Source of the DNA: Phytopythium helicoides
Taxonomy: Eukaryota > Oomycota > Peronosporomycetes > Pythiales > Pythiaceae
Assembly (NCBI GenBank): GCA_024867545.1
Contig: JANFNE010000004.1
Coordinates: 1,904,507 to 1,968,506, forward strand
Direction of reading: 5' to 3'
DNA: 64,000 nucleotides
The notes beneath the pieces are model-generated. The model was not told the origin of the DNA, made no database searches, and was given only the letters and a program-made list of their open reading frames with translations. Within the stretch, counting starts at the first letter, position 1, and the number at the start of each line of letters is the position of its first letter. Below are positions 31,702 to 42,837 of the stretch, piece by piece. A program made the translations under genes and the position numbers.

Positions 31702-32539
31702 TTAGAAGCAGCACCAGCAGTCGAATGGGCAGTCAGCGGTGTCGCCTCCCTTGCCAATGTGCAGCGACTCCTCCGTGTAAATGGGCAGTCCGTCTTCATC
31801 GTAGCGCACTGCGCATCGCGATGAATATCGTTAGTTAACGCCAGCATTCCACAATCAAGCAGTAGGGACGAACCTGGTCGAGGGTCTGGGTTGACGCCAA
31901 CCTGGCCGATCGAGTTCGTGTCTGCCGTGCATCATTCAGAACCTGTCAGAACTTGCAACATGCAGCTTTAAATGACCCTGCCAGCACGCACTCTGCGCTT
32001 CCAGCTTCTTGATGTGTGCCTGGAGTTCCTGCTTCTCCTGCTGTGCACGCTTGGCCGCCTTGATCTCGTCCTTCTTCTTCTTCTCGTCTGCCAGCGCTTG
32101 TTCCTTCTTGGAGGTCTTGAGCGTCGCAAACAGGTCGTCGATGGCGCTCACCTGCTTGGCCTTCTTCCCCGCCGCCTCGAGGTCCGACGCCACCGCAGCA
32201 CCAGCGCTCGTGCTCGCCTTGCTCTTGCTCTTCTTCTTTTTCTTCTTCTTGCCATCACCAGCGGCGGCCGCTGGCTGTGCATCACCAGGCTTGGAACCAG
32301 CAGCAGCGCGCTCCGCCTGCAGCTTCGCCTCCTTCATCTTGAGCTTCTTCTTGGCCGCCGCGATCGGACCGATGGACGCCGCCGCTGGAGCCTGCACGCG
32401 CCGCAAATTGACCATCAGAACCGCAAAAATCGCCACCGACGCGCTCCATCGTGAGACGAAGCGCTAGGAGGAAGCGGCAGCTCACCTCATCGCTCGCAAC
32501 GTCCGCAGCCGCCGTCGCGCGGCTCCGCTTCTTCCCCAT
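31702..32539 (-). CDS. DUF1764 family protein, three exons
   Basis: The reconstructed exons are 32486-32539, 31992-32391 and 31702-31808, giving 186 residues with intact phase at both joins. The start is MGKKRSRATAAADV. Exon 2 is Ala/Lys-rich with a poly-lysine run and then IDDLFATLKTSKKEQ, the DUF1764 core. The conserved tail is in exon 3: YDEDGLPIYTEESLHIGKGG, then DCPFDCWCCF. Donors are GTGAGC and GTGCGT; intron 2 has a CTAAC branch-like site. The family is nuclear or nucleolar-looking, basic, of unknown molecular role. The cysteine-rich end sits in a small exon that is easily missed. Confidence 0.85.
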
Positions 32540-33068
32540 CACTTTGACTATTGGCGAGCGCCAGTCGTTCAGAGCAGTCCTTTCACGATTGGCTACAAGT
32601 AGTGCTGTGTCGATATTATAGCCAATCATGATTCAAACGACTGCGAATGCAGCGGCATTGCAGCCGGCGTGGGCCCAACTTGGAGGCGTTGATGCTCCAC
32701 GAGTGTGAACCTGGGCCGAGGATCCGACGTTAGAGTCCATGAAGCTCGTGGTAAATCGCATGATGAGCTGGATGGTTGCGTTTTGAATGTGTGGCGGATT
32801 TTTTCAAGTTGAAGAGGAAAAAAAAAAAGTAGATCCTGGTTGCATGTAAAACGACGAAGAAAGATACCTCACAGATGCATGGGCTTGAAAATCCTCGTCA
32901 AAGGTAAGATCGATGAGAGCTGGCAGTGCGTGTGTGGACGATTGGCACGAGCGAGAAGATTAAAAAAAGTGAATGGATTAGGGAAGGAGCCTACCACACG
33001 CGCGCTGGCGCTACAGCTTGCCGTGCTATCGTAGCGCACGTCCTAGCTGGCACCACGCTTGACACGTC
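32540..33068. other. intergenic, no gene seen
   Basis: About 530 bp between the DUF1764 gene and the Rab11 stop. It contains an A-run near 32818. No coding region or RNA gene is supported by eye. Confidence 0.45.
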
Positions 33069-33793
33069 TCAACAGCAGCCGCTCTTCTTCTTCTTCTTTG
33101 GGTCGTCGGCGTTGTCGCTGGTGATGGCGATGGTGTTGCCCGAGGGCAGCGCCGTGGCGTTGTCCTCTGCCTGGATGGTCTTGCGGCTCATGAGCTTGTA
33201 GATCTCGGTGAGGATGCGCTGGAAGGCCGTGTCGACGCCCGTGGCCTCGAGCGCGGAGGTCTCGATGAAAGCCAGGTTGTTCTTCTCGGCGAAGGCCATG
33301 GCCTCCTCGGTCGACACGGCGCGCAGGTGGCGCAAGTCGCTCTTGTTGCCCACGAGCATGATGACCGTGTTGGCGTCCGCATGATCGCGCAGCTCCTTGA
33401 GCCACCGCTCAACGTTCTCAAAGCTCACGTGCTTGGTGATGTCGTACACGAGCAGTGCACCGACCGCCCCTCGGTAGTATCTGTGCGCATAGGCAAAAAA
33501 GTGCATTAGCGATCCGAGCCTCGGTTTCCAACGCTACAGCAGCAGGCCGCGTACGCGCTGGTGATTGCGCGGTAGCGCTCCTGTCCGGCCGTGTCCCAAA
33601 TCTGCGCCTTGATGGTCTTGCCCTCTGCCACGATCGACTTGGTGGCGAACTCGACGCCGATCGTGCTCTTGGACTCGAGGTTGAACTCGTTGCGCGTGAA
33701 CCGCGACAGCAGGTTGGACTTGCCCACGCCCGAGTCGCCGATCAGCACGATCTTGAACAGGTAGTCGTACTCCTCCTCCTTGGGCGACGCCAT
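33069..33793 (-). CDS. Rab11-type small GTPase
   Basis: Two exons, 33555-33793 and 33069-33480, give 216 residues. The intron (GTACGC to CAG) splits the codon before YYRG. Motifs: P-loop GDSGVGKS, switch I STIGVEF, switch [20 protein letters not shown], and ETSAL for the G5 box. The C terminus has a poly-lysine stretch and SGCC for double geranylgeranylation. Rab11 proteins direct recycling endosome and post-Golgi traffic on membranes. Divergent from RPB8 with 235 bp between start codons. Confidence 0.93.
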
Positions 33794-34028
33794 GGCTGCC
33801 GTCGCGAGAATCTGCCTGCCTGCACGCGGCGCGTCGTCGATCGGTCGGTCGGGCGTTTCTGCTTGTTGTGATAGGAGCCGGAAAATGGAGCTGCTGGAGT
33901 GGTCCACATTGTAACAGCTGGGGTTTGGGGGCAGTTCGCGCGACCTTCGCGCAACATTTTTCACGCCATGTGCGGCCCGAGAGCCCCCGCCAACAGTTTA
34001 GCTATAGCCGCCGCCACTACAGACCAAT

Positions 34029-34537
34029 ATGGCGACCGAGCTGTTCGAGGACATTTTCGAGGTGCGGCAGGTGAATCCGGACGGCAAGAAGTTCGACAAG
34101 GGTGCGTGCGTGTGATGATGAGGTGGTGGCGGTTATCAAATGGCGAGCGGGGGGTGCTGACGGGCTCGCGCTGCGCTCCAGTCACGCGCGTCGTGTGCAA
34201 GGGCGTGTCGTACGAGCTGGAGCTGACGCTGGACATCAACTCGGAGGTGTATCGGCTGCGGCAGAATGAGAAGTTCACGTTCGCGCTGGTGAGCACGCTG
34301 GACCTGGAGGGCAAGCCCGACGACGGCATTTACAACCAGTCGGGCAAGCCGACGCTGCTGGACCGGTACGACTACGGCATGTACGGCAAGGTGTTCCAGT
34401 ACGACCACGAGGGCGGCAACACGGTCGCCATCTACGCGAGCTTTGGCGGGCTGCTCATGTGTCTGCGCGGCGAGCAGCGCCACCTGCACCTCATCCACAA
34501 CGACACGCGCATCTACTGCCTGTTACGAAAGCAGTAG
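34029..34537 (+). CDS. RPB8: RNA polymerase I/II/III subunit RPABC3 (Rpb8)
   Basis: Exons 34029-34101 and 34182-34537 encode 142 residues; the intron has donor GTGCGT and a CAG acceptor, in phase 1. The product begins MATELFEDIFEVRQVNPDGK and contains SRV-type signatures of Rpb8: VTRVVCKG, ELTLDINSEVYRL, KFTFALVSTLDL, YGMYGKVFQYD, ending YCLLRKQ. It is a shared subunit of all three nuclear RNA polymerases, binding at the Rpb1 surface. Length matches the usual 140-150 residues. Confidence 0.95.
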
Positions 34538-34698
34538 GCGCTCGCGTCTTGGCCTCCGCCATGAGAGATCGAACGCCCCGCGGCGGGTGTGGAATACAGT
34601 CTTTGCTTTTGTTAGATCCTTCCTTGCTAGCTGCTGCTGCTGCCACGTCGAAAAGAGAGCTCTCACTCTGCGTCTCTCGTCGCCAATGCGGAGCCAGC

Positions 34699-35030
34699 CT
34701 ACGAGTCGTCCTTGGCGATCTCGCGCATCTTGGAGCGCAGGTCCTCGCGCGAGAACGCCTGCGGCGGGTACTGGATGTACTTCCACTATGCTCACAGTCA
34801 GCCAGACGCCCAGCACCTCCAACAGCGGCCTCCTTCACAGCAAAAGCCCGACGCACCCGGTTGATGATCATGTCGACGCAGTCGGGCTGCGCGTACACCA
34901 TGGTCGAGATCACGGGGACTGCAGACAAAGCAGCAGGCGGTCAGTGCAGCGCGTCACACGTCGCAGGCGGCGGCCACGCACTCGACACGTAGAGCGCGAT
35001 GCGCATCCACTCGTAGCGCGTCTTGACCAT
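34699..35030 (-). CDS. small predicted mitochondrial protein, Pet100-like
   Basis: Three short exons (34982-35030, 34857-34918, 34699-34785) join in phase to a 65-residue protein. It starts MVKTRYEWMRIALYVS, has a membrane-type stretch, and continues WKYIQYPPQAFSRED. A charged, helical tail follows. The introns use GTGCGT donors. Size, an N-terminal membrane segment and a following PP motif resemble Pet100, an assembly factor of cytochrome c oxidase at the inner membrane. The similarity is weak, so treat the name as a suggestion. Confidence 0.55.
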
Positions 35031-35169
35031 TGTCGGCGGCTGGCAAGTCGAGTAATGAGCGGCTCCGGGGGAATGGACGGCATAGAAACGTCCTGCCAAT
35101 TCGAGGTATACTGAGACCAAGTCAAAGAGACATACCCATCACTACGTTGAAGCGGCGCTTCCAGACGAC

Positions 35170-35577
35170 ATGGGAGGCCCGCGGGCGTCGACTGCTGCGC
35201 TGCTGGGCGGCGCTCGGGGGCTCAAGGGGGCGACGGACGAGCTGCGGAGGCCGCTGAGGGCACGTGGAGGACGCTACGGCGTCGGGAGGCTCCAGGTCGC
35301 GTCGGATGGAGAGCAGGACGAGCAGGAGGACGAGCAGGAGGAGCAAGTGGACGAGGAGACCAAGGAGAGGCTGCGCTTCTCGGTCGAGAGGCGCAAGCAG
35401 ACGATCGCCATGCACTTTGTGGAGGCGCTGCGCCGCAAGCAGCGGCTCAAGGCGCGCCGAGAGAACCTGCGCTTCAAAGAGTTGTACCGCGCGCCAGAAC
35501 CGGCGGCGGTCGTCATCGTGATCGTGATGATCACCATCGTGACGCTTATACTGACCAAGTCATGGCCCTTCTACTAG
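35170..35577 (+). CDS. predicted tail-anchored membrane protein
   Basis: 135 residues, single exon, from the ATG at 35170. The middle is strongly acidic (EQDEQEDEQEEQVDEE), followed by a basic helical segment (RRKQRLKARRENLRF) and a C-terminal hydrophobic helix (AAVVIVIVMITIVTLIL) with only about six residues after it. That layout is typical of tail-anchored proteins facing the cytosol. Divergent from the Pet100-like gene with 139 bp between starts. No family recognised. Confidence 0.6.
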   Translation: MGGPRASTAALLGGARGLKGATDELRRPLRARGGRYGVGRLQVASDGEQDEQEDEQEEQVDEETKERLRFSVERRKQTIAMHFVEALRRKQRLKARRENLRFKELYRAPEPAAVVIVIVMITIVTLILTKSWPFY

Positions 35578-35685
35578 CGGCGGCGGCAATGCATGTGCAC
35601 ACTTTTCATGGTTCATGCTTATGAGGACGGGGGAGAGATACATGTTCATTTGAAAGGTCGCTTTTGGTTTCTTGGATCACTGGAT

Positions 35686-36707
35686 ATGAACGCCCTCGAC
35701 ATGGAGGAGCTCCTCGTTGATGGCCAAGGGCCTGATGGTGCAGGACTCAAGTGGCTGGAGGCAGGCTCTCCTCATGGTGGCGTCGCCTGGACCCCACTGC
35801 AGCTTGCGAGTGCGCTTGGAGACCAAAAGTTAGTGGCGGAGCTGCTCTCGTCCGATGCAAAGCCGTTCGTCTTGAGCAAGGTGCCATGCTTGCATGTGTG
35901 CTGTTCAAGGGATTGCCGTACTCATCCAAGCTCCAAAACCTTGCAGACGTCGTTCCAGTACTCGGAGCTGCACATTGCAGCTCGGTTTGGCCACATCGAG
36001 GTGGCTAGAATGCTACTGAAGGCTGGAAAACCCGGTCAAGCCAACGTCCTAGATGCACAAGTGCGTCTTCGATCTGGATTTGGCAGCGTTGCCGTCGCTA
36101 ACACTGCACATTCTGTAGATCGGATGCTCTCCGCTTCACGTCGCGGTGCTGAATGGAGATATCGAGATGACACGGCTGCTTCTTGACGAAGGTGGCGCAG
36201 CGCAGATTCCAACGAAGGTCATCATTGACGAATGCATTGCTTCGTTGGACCTCAAAGGCTAACGTTGGGTTCGTCGAGTAGAATGGGATCACACCACTGG
36301 ATCTCCTTGAGAACAATGACTCTGCACCACCGCAATCGGAGCTGCGACAGCTATTGGTTGATCGCCAGATTCGACAGCAAGGGAGAGAGCGACTTATAGG
36401 ATGGCTTGCAAGTGTTGGGATGGTCGAGTACGCCGAGCCTTTGATGGCTCAGGGTTTTGACGATCCAAAGTTTTTGGCCGAGAGCGCAGAGAATCCAATC
36501 ACTGATGAGGTGCTGGATGCTATGAAAGTTGACAAGCTCGGGCACCGATCCAAGCTTCGCGCATTGTTTGGTTTGCGAGACTATTTGGCATCGTTAGAGG
36601 AAGAAGCTAGCGGCGAAGACGAAGAAGAGGAGGAGGAAGAATCAAGCGAAGATGAGGAATCAAGTGGATCTGAGGACGAGAGCGAATTCGAATCGGACGA
36701 TGATTGA
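35686..36707 (+). CDS. ankyrin-repeat protein with SAM-like domain and acidic tail
   Basis: Four exons (35686-35880, 35959-36060, 36119-36217, 36282-36707) give 273 residues; all joins are in phase 0. The third intron contains GCTAAC, a good branch site. Ankyrin units read TPLQLASALGDQKLV, SELHIAARFGHIEVARMLL, SPLHVAVLNGDIEMTRLLL and NGITPLDLL. A SAM-like helical domain follows (LIGWLASVGMVEYAEPLM to RSKLRALFGLRDYL). The protein ends in a run of Glu/Asp/Ser. It is probably a scaffold protein; partner unknown. The first exon start could be the Met at 35701. It ends 23 bp from the convergent SNARE gene. Confidence 0.78.
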
Positions 36708-36730
36708 GTGCGCTCATAAACGTGTATTCC

Positions 36731-37620
36731 TTAAGAACTGATTGTGCTGTTGATGGCTGACACCGTTGCGTTGTACAGCGTCGCTGGGTTGGGTGGTGTG
36801 ACCTCGTCGGGGACGTAGAATGTCGAGTCGTTCGGGTTGACAGACTTGTAAATGACAATGGCGGCGATGCCGAGGAACACGAGCAGCGTAAAGAGCAAAA
36901 TCACGCGGTCCGTTGCCATTCGGCGAGCGAACGTTCGGATGAGCTTGTCAGCGCGCGTCAAGCTGTCCTCCATGCGCATGACTTCATCTGTAATCTGCAC
37001 GATCTGCTGGCGCTGCTCACGCAACTGCTCACCAGTCACTACTGCAATCGCCTTGGACTCGTCAACCATCTTAGCTGTGCTCATCAACGATTGCTCCGTC
37101 TTGCGCTGCACATCTTGAGCTTTGTTGAGGTAGTCGGAATTGCTCATCTGTCCTTGGTTGCTAGCTCTTGCGTCCATTCCTTGTCGAGCCCCGAACAAAC
37201 CATTGCGCTCGTGCTCGGACTTGGCCCATTTGACTTCGCCCGAAAGTTCATCCACTCGCGTCGACAGCTCATCAAATTTCTACACCAAAAGACGAGTGAG
37301 GCAGCTATCCATTGATGTTTCGAGAGGAGCGCAATTGTACCTCTCGGAAACCTCTCGCCTGTTCTCGCGGGGCTTGACGCAGCGCTAATTGGTAGCCCTT
37401 CCGCAGCTCGATCGCCTCCTTGAGCTTCTTGTCGGCCATGGAGAGCATCTGTTTGCGTGCCAGCATTGTCAGTCCGTGCCATTGTGGCAAAGGCTGCTCC
37501 ATCACGTTGGCATACCTCTGGCCGAATACCCGGAGGAGCCTTGGCCAGCTTGCTCATCATGTCGTTGAGCTTCTCGACCGCGTCCGTGAGGTCGGCGTCA
37601 TAGTAGCTGATCTCAGCCAT
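36731..37620 (-). CDS. Qb-SNARE of the NPSN (novel plant SNARE) type
   Basis: Three exons (37516-37620, 37341-37448, 36731-37279) give 253 residues, all in phase 0. The start is MAEISYYDADLTDAVEKLND. The SNARE heptad region lies around KAIAVVTGEQLREQRQQIVQ to MEDSLTRADKLIRTFARR. A C-terminal transmembrane helix follows (VILLFTLLVFLGIAAIVIY) and then a lumenal tail of about 40 residues with N-glycosylation sites. NPSN proteins act in membrane fusion at the plasma membrane or cell plate in plants and are known from oomycetes and other protists. The lumenal tail is longer than in plant members. Confidence 0.82.
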
Positions 37621-38129
37621 ACTGACTCGCAAGCTCTTCAAGGGTACGCTGCGCCGTGCTGCGCTGCGCGTTGGAGACTGCGAGGTGCCTGCATCCGTTT
37701 CCACGCGAGAAGCAGGCGCTATATATACGACGTGCGCTCCACGTCGCTCCATCACTCAATCGCGTCTAGATTACATGAAGTTGTCGCTTTTTTTGTCTTG
37801 TTATCAAATACGGCGGTCAGTGCCGGTCGCCTCTCCTTCACGCCCAGCTCGTCTCGCCTTCCTCTTCTTCCTCCTCTTCTTCCTCCTCTTCTTCCTCTTC
37901 CCCTGCTCTTCCCTCTATGGGCCGGAGGAGCGGCACGCAGCTACGATGCCGGCAGTCAACTACTGCCGGGTCAACCGCGCGGTGTCGCCGGCTGCGCCGA
38001 GTCTCAGCGCAGCGCGACGCGCGCGGGAAAGCGCAGGTTGCCGCCCTCTCTCGTGGCCTCCAGCGGCGCTGCTCTTCTTGCCTCGCCGGTGGCTCCGCGC
38101 TGGTCGGCAGGCGTCTGTGTCTGGAGAAT
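37621..38129. other. intergenic, no gene supported
   Basis: Between the SNARE start and the Tim17 stop. It holds a pyrimidine-rich tract of repeated CTTCCTCTT (37856-37910). Long frames here are low-complexity shadows. Confidence 0.45.
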
Positions 38130-38606
38130 CTAGAACGACGGCGGCGCGAGCTTGAGCTCGTCGGCTTCAGCTGCCTCTGCTCCCAGCATGGCCTGCTCCG
38201 GCTGGGGCGCGAACCACTCGTTGACCATGATGCTGACGCCCTCGATGGCCGCGAGCAGCACGCCACCAATGAGCGCCTGTCCCGCGGCGGCCCTGGGTCC
38301 TGCGCGAGCAGCCAGCGCTCCACCCGTGGCCGCTCCGGCCAGGATAGAGTTCCACGGGTCCTCCTTCCGCCGCAGCGCCTCAAAGGTGCAGTCAAAGGAC
38401 GAGAAGAGCAGGCCCCAGACCGCGAAGCCGCCCGCCAGCACCGGCGTGCGCATCTTGGCGTTGTAGATGGCGCCGCGGAAGCGCTGGCCGCTCGGAGAGT
38501 TGCGCGCGCCCTTGAACGTGTACCATCCCGAGCCGAACACTGCGCCGAGCACGAAGCCGCCGCCGGCGTCCTCGACGATGCGGAACGGGCACGGCTCGCG
38601 CTCCAT
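38130..38606 (-). CDS. TIM17: mitochondrial import translocase subunit Tim17
   Basis: 158 residues from the ATG at 38606. It begins MEREPCPFRIVEDAGGGFVL, very close to the conserved Tim17 start, then GSGWYTFKGARNSP. Four hydrophobic segments follow, with GGFAVWGLLFSSFDCTFEAL and RRKEDPWNSILAGAATGGAL, the Tim17/22/23 signature. It is the core channel component of the TIM23 complex in the inner membrane. The C terminus is short and hydrophilic. No intron. Confidence 0.95.
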   Translation of the reverse strand: MEREPCPFRIVEDAGGGFVLGAVFGSGWYTFKGARNSPSGQRFRGAIYNAKMRTPVLAGGFAVWGLLFSSFDCTFEALRRKEDPWNSILAGAATGGALAARAGPRAAAGQALIGGVLLAAIEGVSIMVNEWFAPQPEQAMLGAEAAEADELKLAPPSF

Positions 38607-38810
38607 GGCCGCTGCCTGGCTGCCTTGGTGCTGGAAGGGGAAATAGGCAGAAGCAAACGGACACCAGTCACGCAAGGGCGGTACCGGTGAGAAAACCGGT
38701 TTTACTGGTGGTGGATGCGGTAATGGGTAAGGGGGGAGAGAATGATGGTAAAACGGCAACTTGACGTGGATGAACGGATTGACAAGCTATGCTTCTACGG
38801 TACACTACTA

Positions 38811-39950
38811 TTAGTCGAACAGCGCGTACTTGGCGTCGGCGAGGCCCTTGGAGATGGCGGGCAAAACCTGAGAGAGCGACTCGTGGATGCGATCGCGGTA
38901 GCGGATGGCGCCGACGGCGGCCACGGCCACGGCGATGGCGGCGCCGCCCACCAGCGCGTACGAGTTGTCGTCATCTGTGGCGGTGCCGCTGGTCGTTGTG
39001 CGGATGGTATGTTGTGAACTTGAGCTGCTTGGGGCTTCGACTCCGCGGGTATTGGAGCGAGGAGCGGCGGATGCAGCCGACTTGGACTCGGCGCGAAGAA
39101 CTGTGACGCGCTCCTCCACGCGGCCGACCAGTTTCTGAGCATTTTGTCAGCAATTGCGCACCAAGGCTTTCCGAGCAATACAGCTTGCAACGCACCAGCT
39201 TGGTGATGTCGTCGAGCACTGGGTCTTCACGAATGAGCTGAAGCGCAGCGGTGGATCCATCGTCCTCGAGAACGAGCTGCTCGGCGAGCGTCTCCACCAG
39301 CTGCGCGTACTGCAGTGCGATCTCTCCCACCGACGGCTCGGACACCAGTATCCGCTGCACGCGCGCAATGTGCAGGTGCAGATAGCTCTTGGCAGCATCT
39401 CGTCGCTGCATCGCCAGCAGGAACTTGACCCTTCTCGCAGTAAAATCACCGATGCCGTCAGTCACAGCCACTCCAATTCGCGTTTAGCGACGCAACCTAC
39501 CACTGCACGGCGACATCGAACGGCAAGGGGGCGAACGCGTCGACGACCGCAATCGCGGTGTCCACCTCGCTGTCTGCGTCCAGCTCAAACACAGCCTGAA
39601 GGTAGATGGAGAACACGCGCTCCCTAGAACAAACCGCAAAGTCAACGACCCGCATCACACCCACAACCACCAGCCAGCACGCACTCGTCCGACGTCATGC
39701 AAGGCGCGCTCCTTTCATCTGCTCCAGCGTCCCTCAATTCCTGCCGCAGCTTCCAACGCCATCAAACACCACACGAGAGTCAGCCCAACGCTCCAATTGA
39801 CATGCCAACTCGAACAGACAGCCAACGACGCTCCACCTCCAGCGTACGCTGCGCCAACTTCGCCTGGCTCTCCGACAGCGCCTCCGCGTACTCCCCACGT
39901 AGGAACAGCTCCTCCACGGTCGCCGCAGCCGCCGCCACTGTCGTCGACAT
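38811..39950 (-). CDS. tail-anchored helical protein, possibly Pex26-like
   Basis: Five exons (39808-39950 region with end at 39810, 39685-39740, 39501-39623, 39196-39430, 38811-39134) join in phase to 292 residues. The first donor (GTTGGC) is weak, so the first join is the least certain. The N-terminal two thirds is helical (VEELFLRGEYAEALSE, VFSIYLQAVFELDADS, VKFLLAMQRRDAAKSYL). A Ser/Thr-rich linker leads to a C-terminal helix (YALVGGAAIAVAVAAVGAI) and a short tail. Length and layout resemble Pex26/APEM9 peroxisomal anchor proteins for the Pex1-Pex6 ATPases, but sequence identity cannot be judged by eye. Its start codon is only about 60 bp from the edge of the pectate lyase palindrome. Confidence 0.6.
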
Positions 39951-40268
39951 CGTCCGTCGACTGCTGCCGAATGCTGCGTATTGAGCTGCTCGCCACAATG
40001 TTGAGCAAACTTGAACCAAGGGATACCGGTGCAAAGTACCGCGGTTCAAATATTACCGGTACCAACTCAACCACCACAGCTCACTTCAATATCAACATCA
40101 ATTCAACTCTCCTTGCGGTGTGGTGTATTCATTCAAAAATGCGACGAGAAGCAACACGTCGTCAATCAACGCCAACGCGATCCACGCCGACGAGCGAAAC
40201 AACTGGAACGAGGACTCGAACTACAATACAAACACAGGTCGCCTGCGCTGCTCCTCAGATCCACCCAC

Positions 40269-41069
40269 TTACACGTAGGTGATGGTGCTGGGCGAGTAGT
40301 CGCAAAGCGTGCCGTTGGGACCCGAGCCACCCTTCTTCGGCTCGCCCGACGACTGCGCGATGGTCCACTGGCACACGGGCTTCTTCTTGTCCCCCTTGAT
40401 CTTGATGTTGCTCAGCGTCGCCTGGTCCTTGTAGTTCTCGTTCACCGTGACGATGCTGACACCCGGGTTGACGGCGTACACGTTGGTGACGGAGACCTTG
40501 CGCGCCTTGTTGCCGCAGGTGCCGCACGAGCGGTAGAGCTTGCCAAAGTCCTGTGCGTAGAACCCCTCGATCTGCACGAGGCCGAGACCGTTGTGCTGGA
40601 TGAGCTTGTCATTGCCCGAGCGAGCACCGCCGCCGAGCACCTTGGAGACGCTCGAGGCCGAGCCGCCCTTGATGGACAGCGCGTCCTCACACACGTCGTC
40701 CCACCAGACGTTCTCGATCGTGCAGCCGCTGTTCTCACAGTGAACACCCTCCTTCTGGTTCTTGCCGATGATCACGTTCTTGAGTGTGGCGCCGGCCTCG
40801 ACGAGGAACACGGCCGTCGTCTTGCCGGTCTCACCGTCGCCGTCGCACACGATGTTGGAGCGCTCGTGGACACGCATCTTGCCATCGTAGACCTCGCCGG
40901 CCTTGACGACATACGGCTCATCGAAGAGTACAGGTGTGCCCTGACTGGCGGGCCAGTCTCCCGTGGGCATAGCCACGGCCTCCGACCGCATGACCGCGGC
41001 GTCGGTGGAGGAGGTGGCGAGGGTGGCCGCGAGGGCGAGTGTGGCGAGCGAGGAGAGGACGTTGACCAT
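40269..41069 (-). CDS. secreted pectate lyase, PL3 family (copy 11)
   Basis: 266 residues, third subfamily. Relative to copy 2: A39D, S50D, R53Y, G94A, K74V, T76D, A152G, E234Q, S254T, N257D, V263I. The beta-helix signature GVHC to ALSIKG is intact. E234Q lies in the otherwise invariant PVCEWTI motif. The initiator (TCATTCC) ends at 41157, about 88 nt before the ATG. It diverges from copy 12. Confidence 0.92.
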   Translation of the reverse strand: MVNVLSSLATLALAATLATSSTDAAVMRSEAVAMPTGDWPASQGTPVLFDEPYVVKAGEVYDGKMRVHERSNIVCDGDGETGKTTAVFLVEAGATLKNVIIGKNQKEGVHCENSGCTIENVWWDDVCEDALSIKGGSASSVSKVLGGGARSGNDKLIQHNGLGLVQIEGFYAQDFGKLYRSCGTCGNKARKVSVTNVYAVNPGVSIVTVNENYKDQATLSNIKIKGDKKKPVCQWTIAQSSGEPKKGGSGPNGTLCDYSPSTITYV

Positions 41070-41689
41070 GGTGGACTGGTTTAGCAGTGAGCCGTGGAAG
41101 ACGCTGGTGTGTGTGTCTTGAGGTGTAGTTGCTGGTGCAAGTCAAGTTGCGGAATGAGAATGCTGCTGCAGCTGGCAATCGTTGAGAAGACCAGATCGAT
41201 CGGCCCGAAGCGCTCAACGTCTGTGCCTTGACTTGTTTTTTGACGTTATGGCGCTCCTTGAGCAGTACTGTGCCGTATCGTATTACCAGGTCTCTGGGGT
41301 GATGGTACTTACCCATCGATCGTTTCCAGACGAGCATGTGTGTTTTCAGTCCACGATATGATGACGCTCTAGTCTGGCATAATTCGTCGAGCGCGGTCGC
41401 AACGAGAAGGATGCAACTTGTCGTGCACGTTGTGGAGTCACATGGTGCGCTCCACTGGACTGGATTGTCATGTTGAGGTGCCTGATAGGATAGGGTCACA
41501 GCAAGGAACTCATGGTACACTCGATCTTGCAGCTGGCCAGGTCGCATTTCGCACCGATCTTGCTAGTCAAGATTGTCTTATCGTATGTTTGGCTACCGGT
41601 GACTGCTTGCCAGTCGGATTTGAAGGTACCGTGCCGGCTGTGTGCCTGCTCAAACGCGCTGCGTTCTACTCTACTAATTAATTCGTTGA

Positions 41690-42400
41690 TTAGTAAATTT
41701 GCGAGACGCCTTTCAGCCACACGCTGAACGGTATCATAGCGCCGCGGAGTGCTGCACTATTGTCGAGGATGCGCACAGACGCATTGCAATCGCACGAATT
41801 TCGCTGTTTGTGCTTCTTCGTCGTTTCCAGCTGGCTATATTCTATGATAACGTATAGAGCATAGTGGTAATCTGATTGAGTGCGATCAACACCCCTTCTG
41901 CTGTGTACAGCATTTGCTCCATGACAATTGCAACTACAGTGTGAGATGCCGAGTCGTACAGTACTGTGCGTATATGCCTTCAAGATGAAGAAGAAAAGTC
42001 TCGCTGTCGCGTTTAAGTCGGCACAGTATACTGGTATGGTCCCAAGCTGCGCAACGGTATTTTAGCTTTGTCGACTTGGCGAGTTTTTTTTTTTATCATC
42101 ATTACCACCCCACGTGCGACAAGGCTCGCTCTCAGGTAACCAGCAGCCAGGCGTGAAGAGGATTTGTGGATCGCGTGTGAGCTTCAACCATCAGCCGTGG
42201 AAGACAAGACATCATGACTCCGCGACGATCGCAGCTGGAATCGACGAAGAAGCACAAACAGCGAAATTCGTGCGATTGCAGCACGTCCGCGCAACACTCC
42301 GCATGATTTGACACGGTGCTGATACACGGCGCCATGATACCGTTCAGCGTGTGGCTGAGAAGCGCCGAGTGCACCATGTATGCCTGTAATTAATTTTCTA
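41690..42400. other. central loop of the second palindrome
   Basis: About 0.7 kb without an intact gene. Both sides carry an inverted remnant (GCACAAACAGCGAAATTCGTG and its complement) that also occurs in the main-array loops near 15.08 and 18.65 kb, so this loop shares ancestry with them. Confidence 0.5.
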
Positions 42401-42837
42401 ATCAACGAATTAATTAGTAGAGTAGAACGCAGCGCGTTTGAGCAGGCACACAGTCGGCGCAGTACCTTCAAATCCGACTGGCAAGTTGCATCCTTCTCGT
42501 TGCGACCGCGCTCGACGAACTATGCCAGACTGGAGCGTCATCATATTGTGGACTGAAAACACACATGCTCGTCTGGAAACGATCGATGCAACTAAAGTAC
42601 CACCACCCCAGAGACCTGGTAATACGATACGGCACAGAACTGCTCAAAGAGCGCCATTACGTCAAACAACAAGTCAAGGCACAGACGTTGAGCGCTTCGA
42701 GTCGATCGATCCGGTCTTCTCAACGATTGCCAGCTCCAGCAGCATTCTCATTCCGCAACTTGACTTGCACCAGCAACTACACCTCAAGACACACGCACAC
42801 CAGCGTCTTCCTCGGCCCACTGCCAAACCAGTCTACC

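Noticed and set aside
37838..38690. Long plus and minus frames overlapping Tim17
   Set aside because: Low-complexity Arg/Ser-rich shadows; only the Tim17 frame has family motifs.
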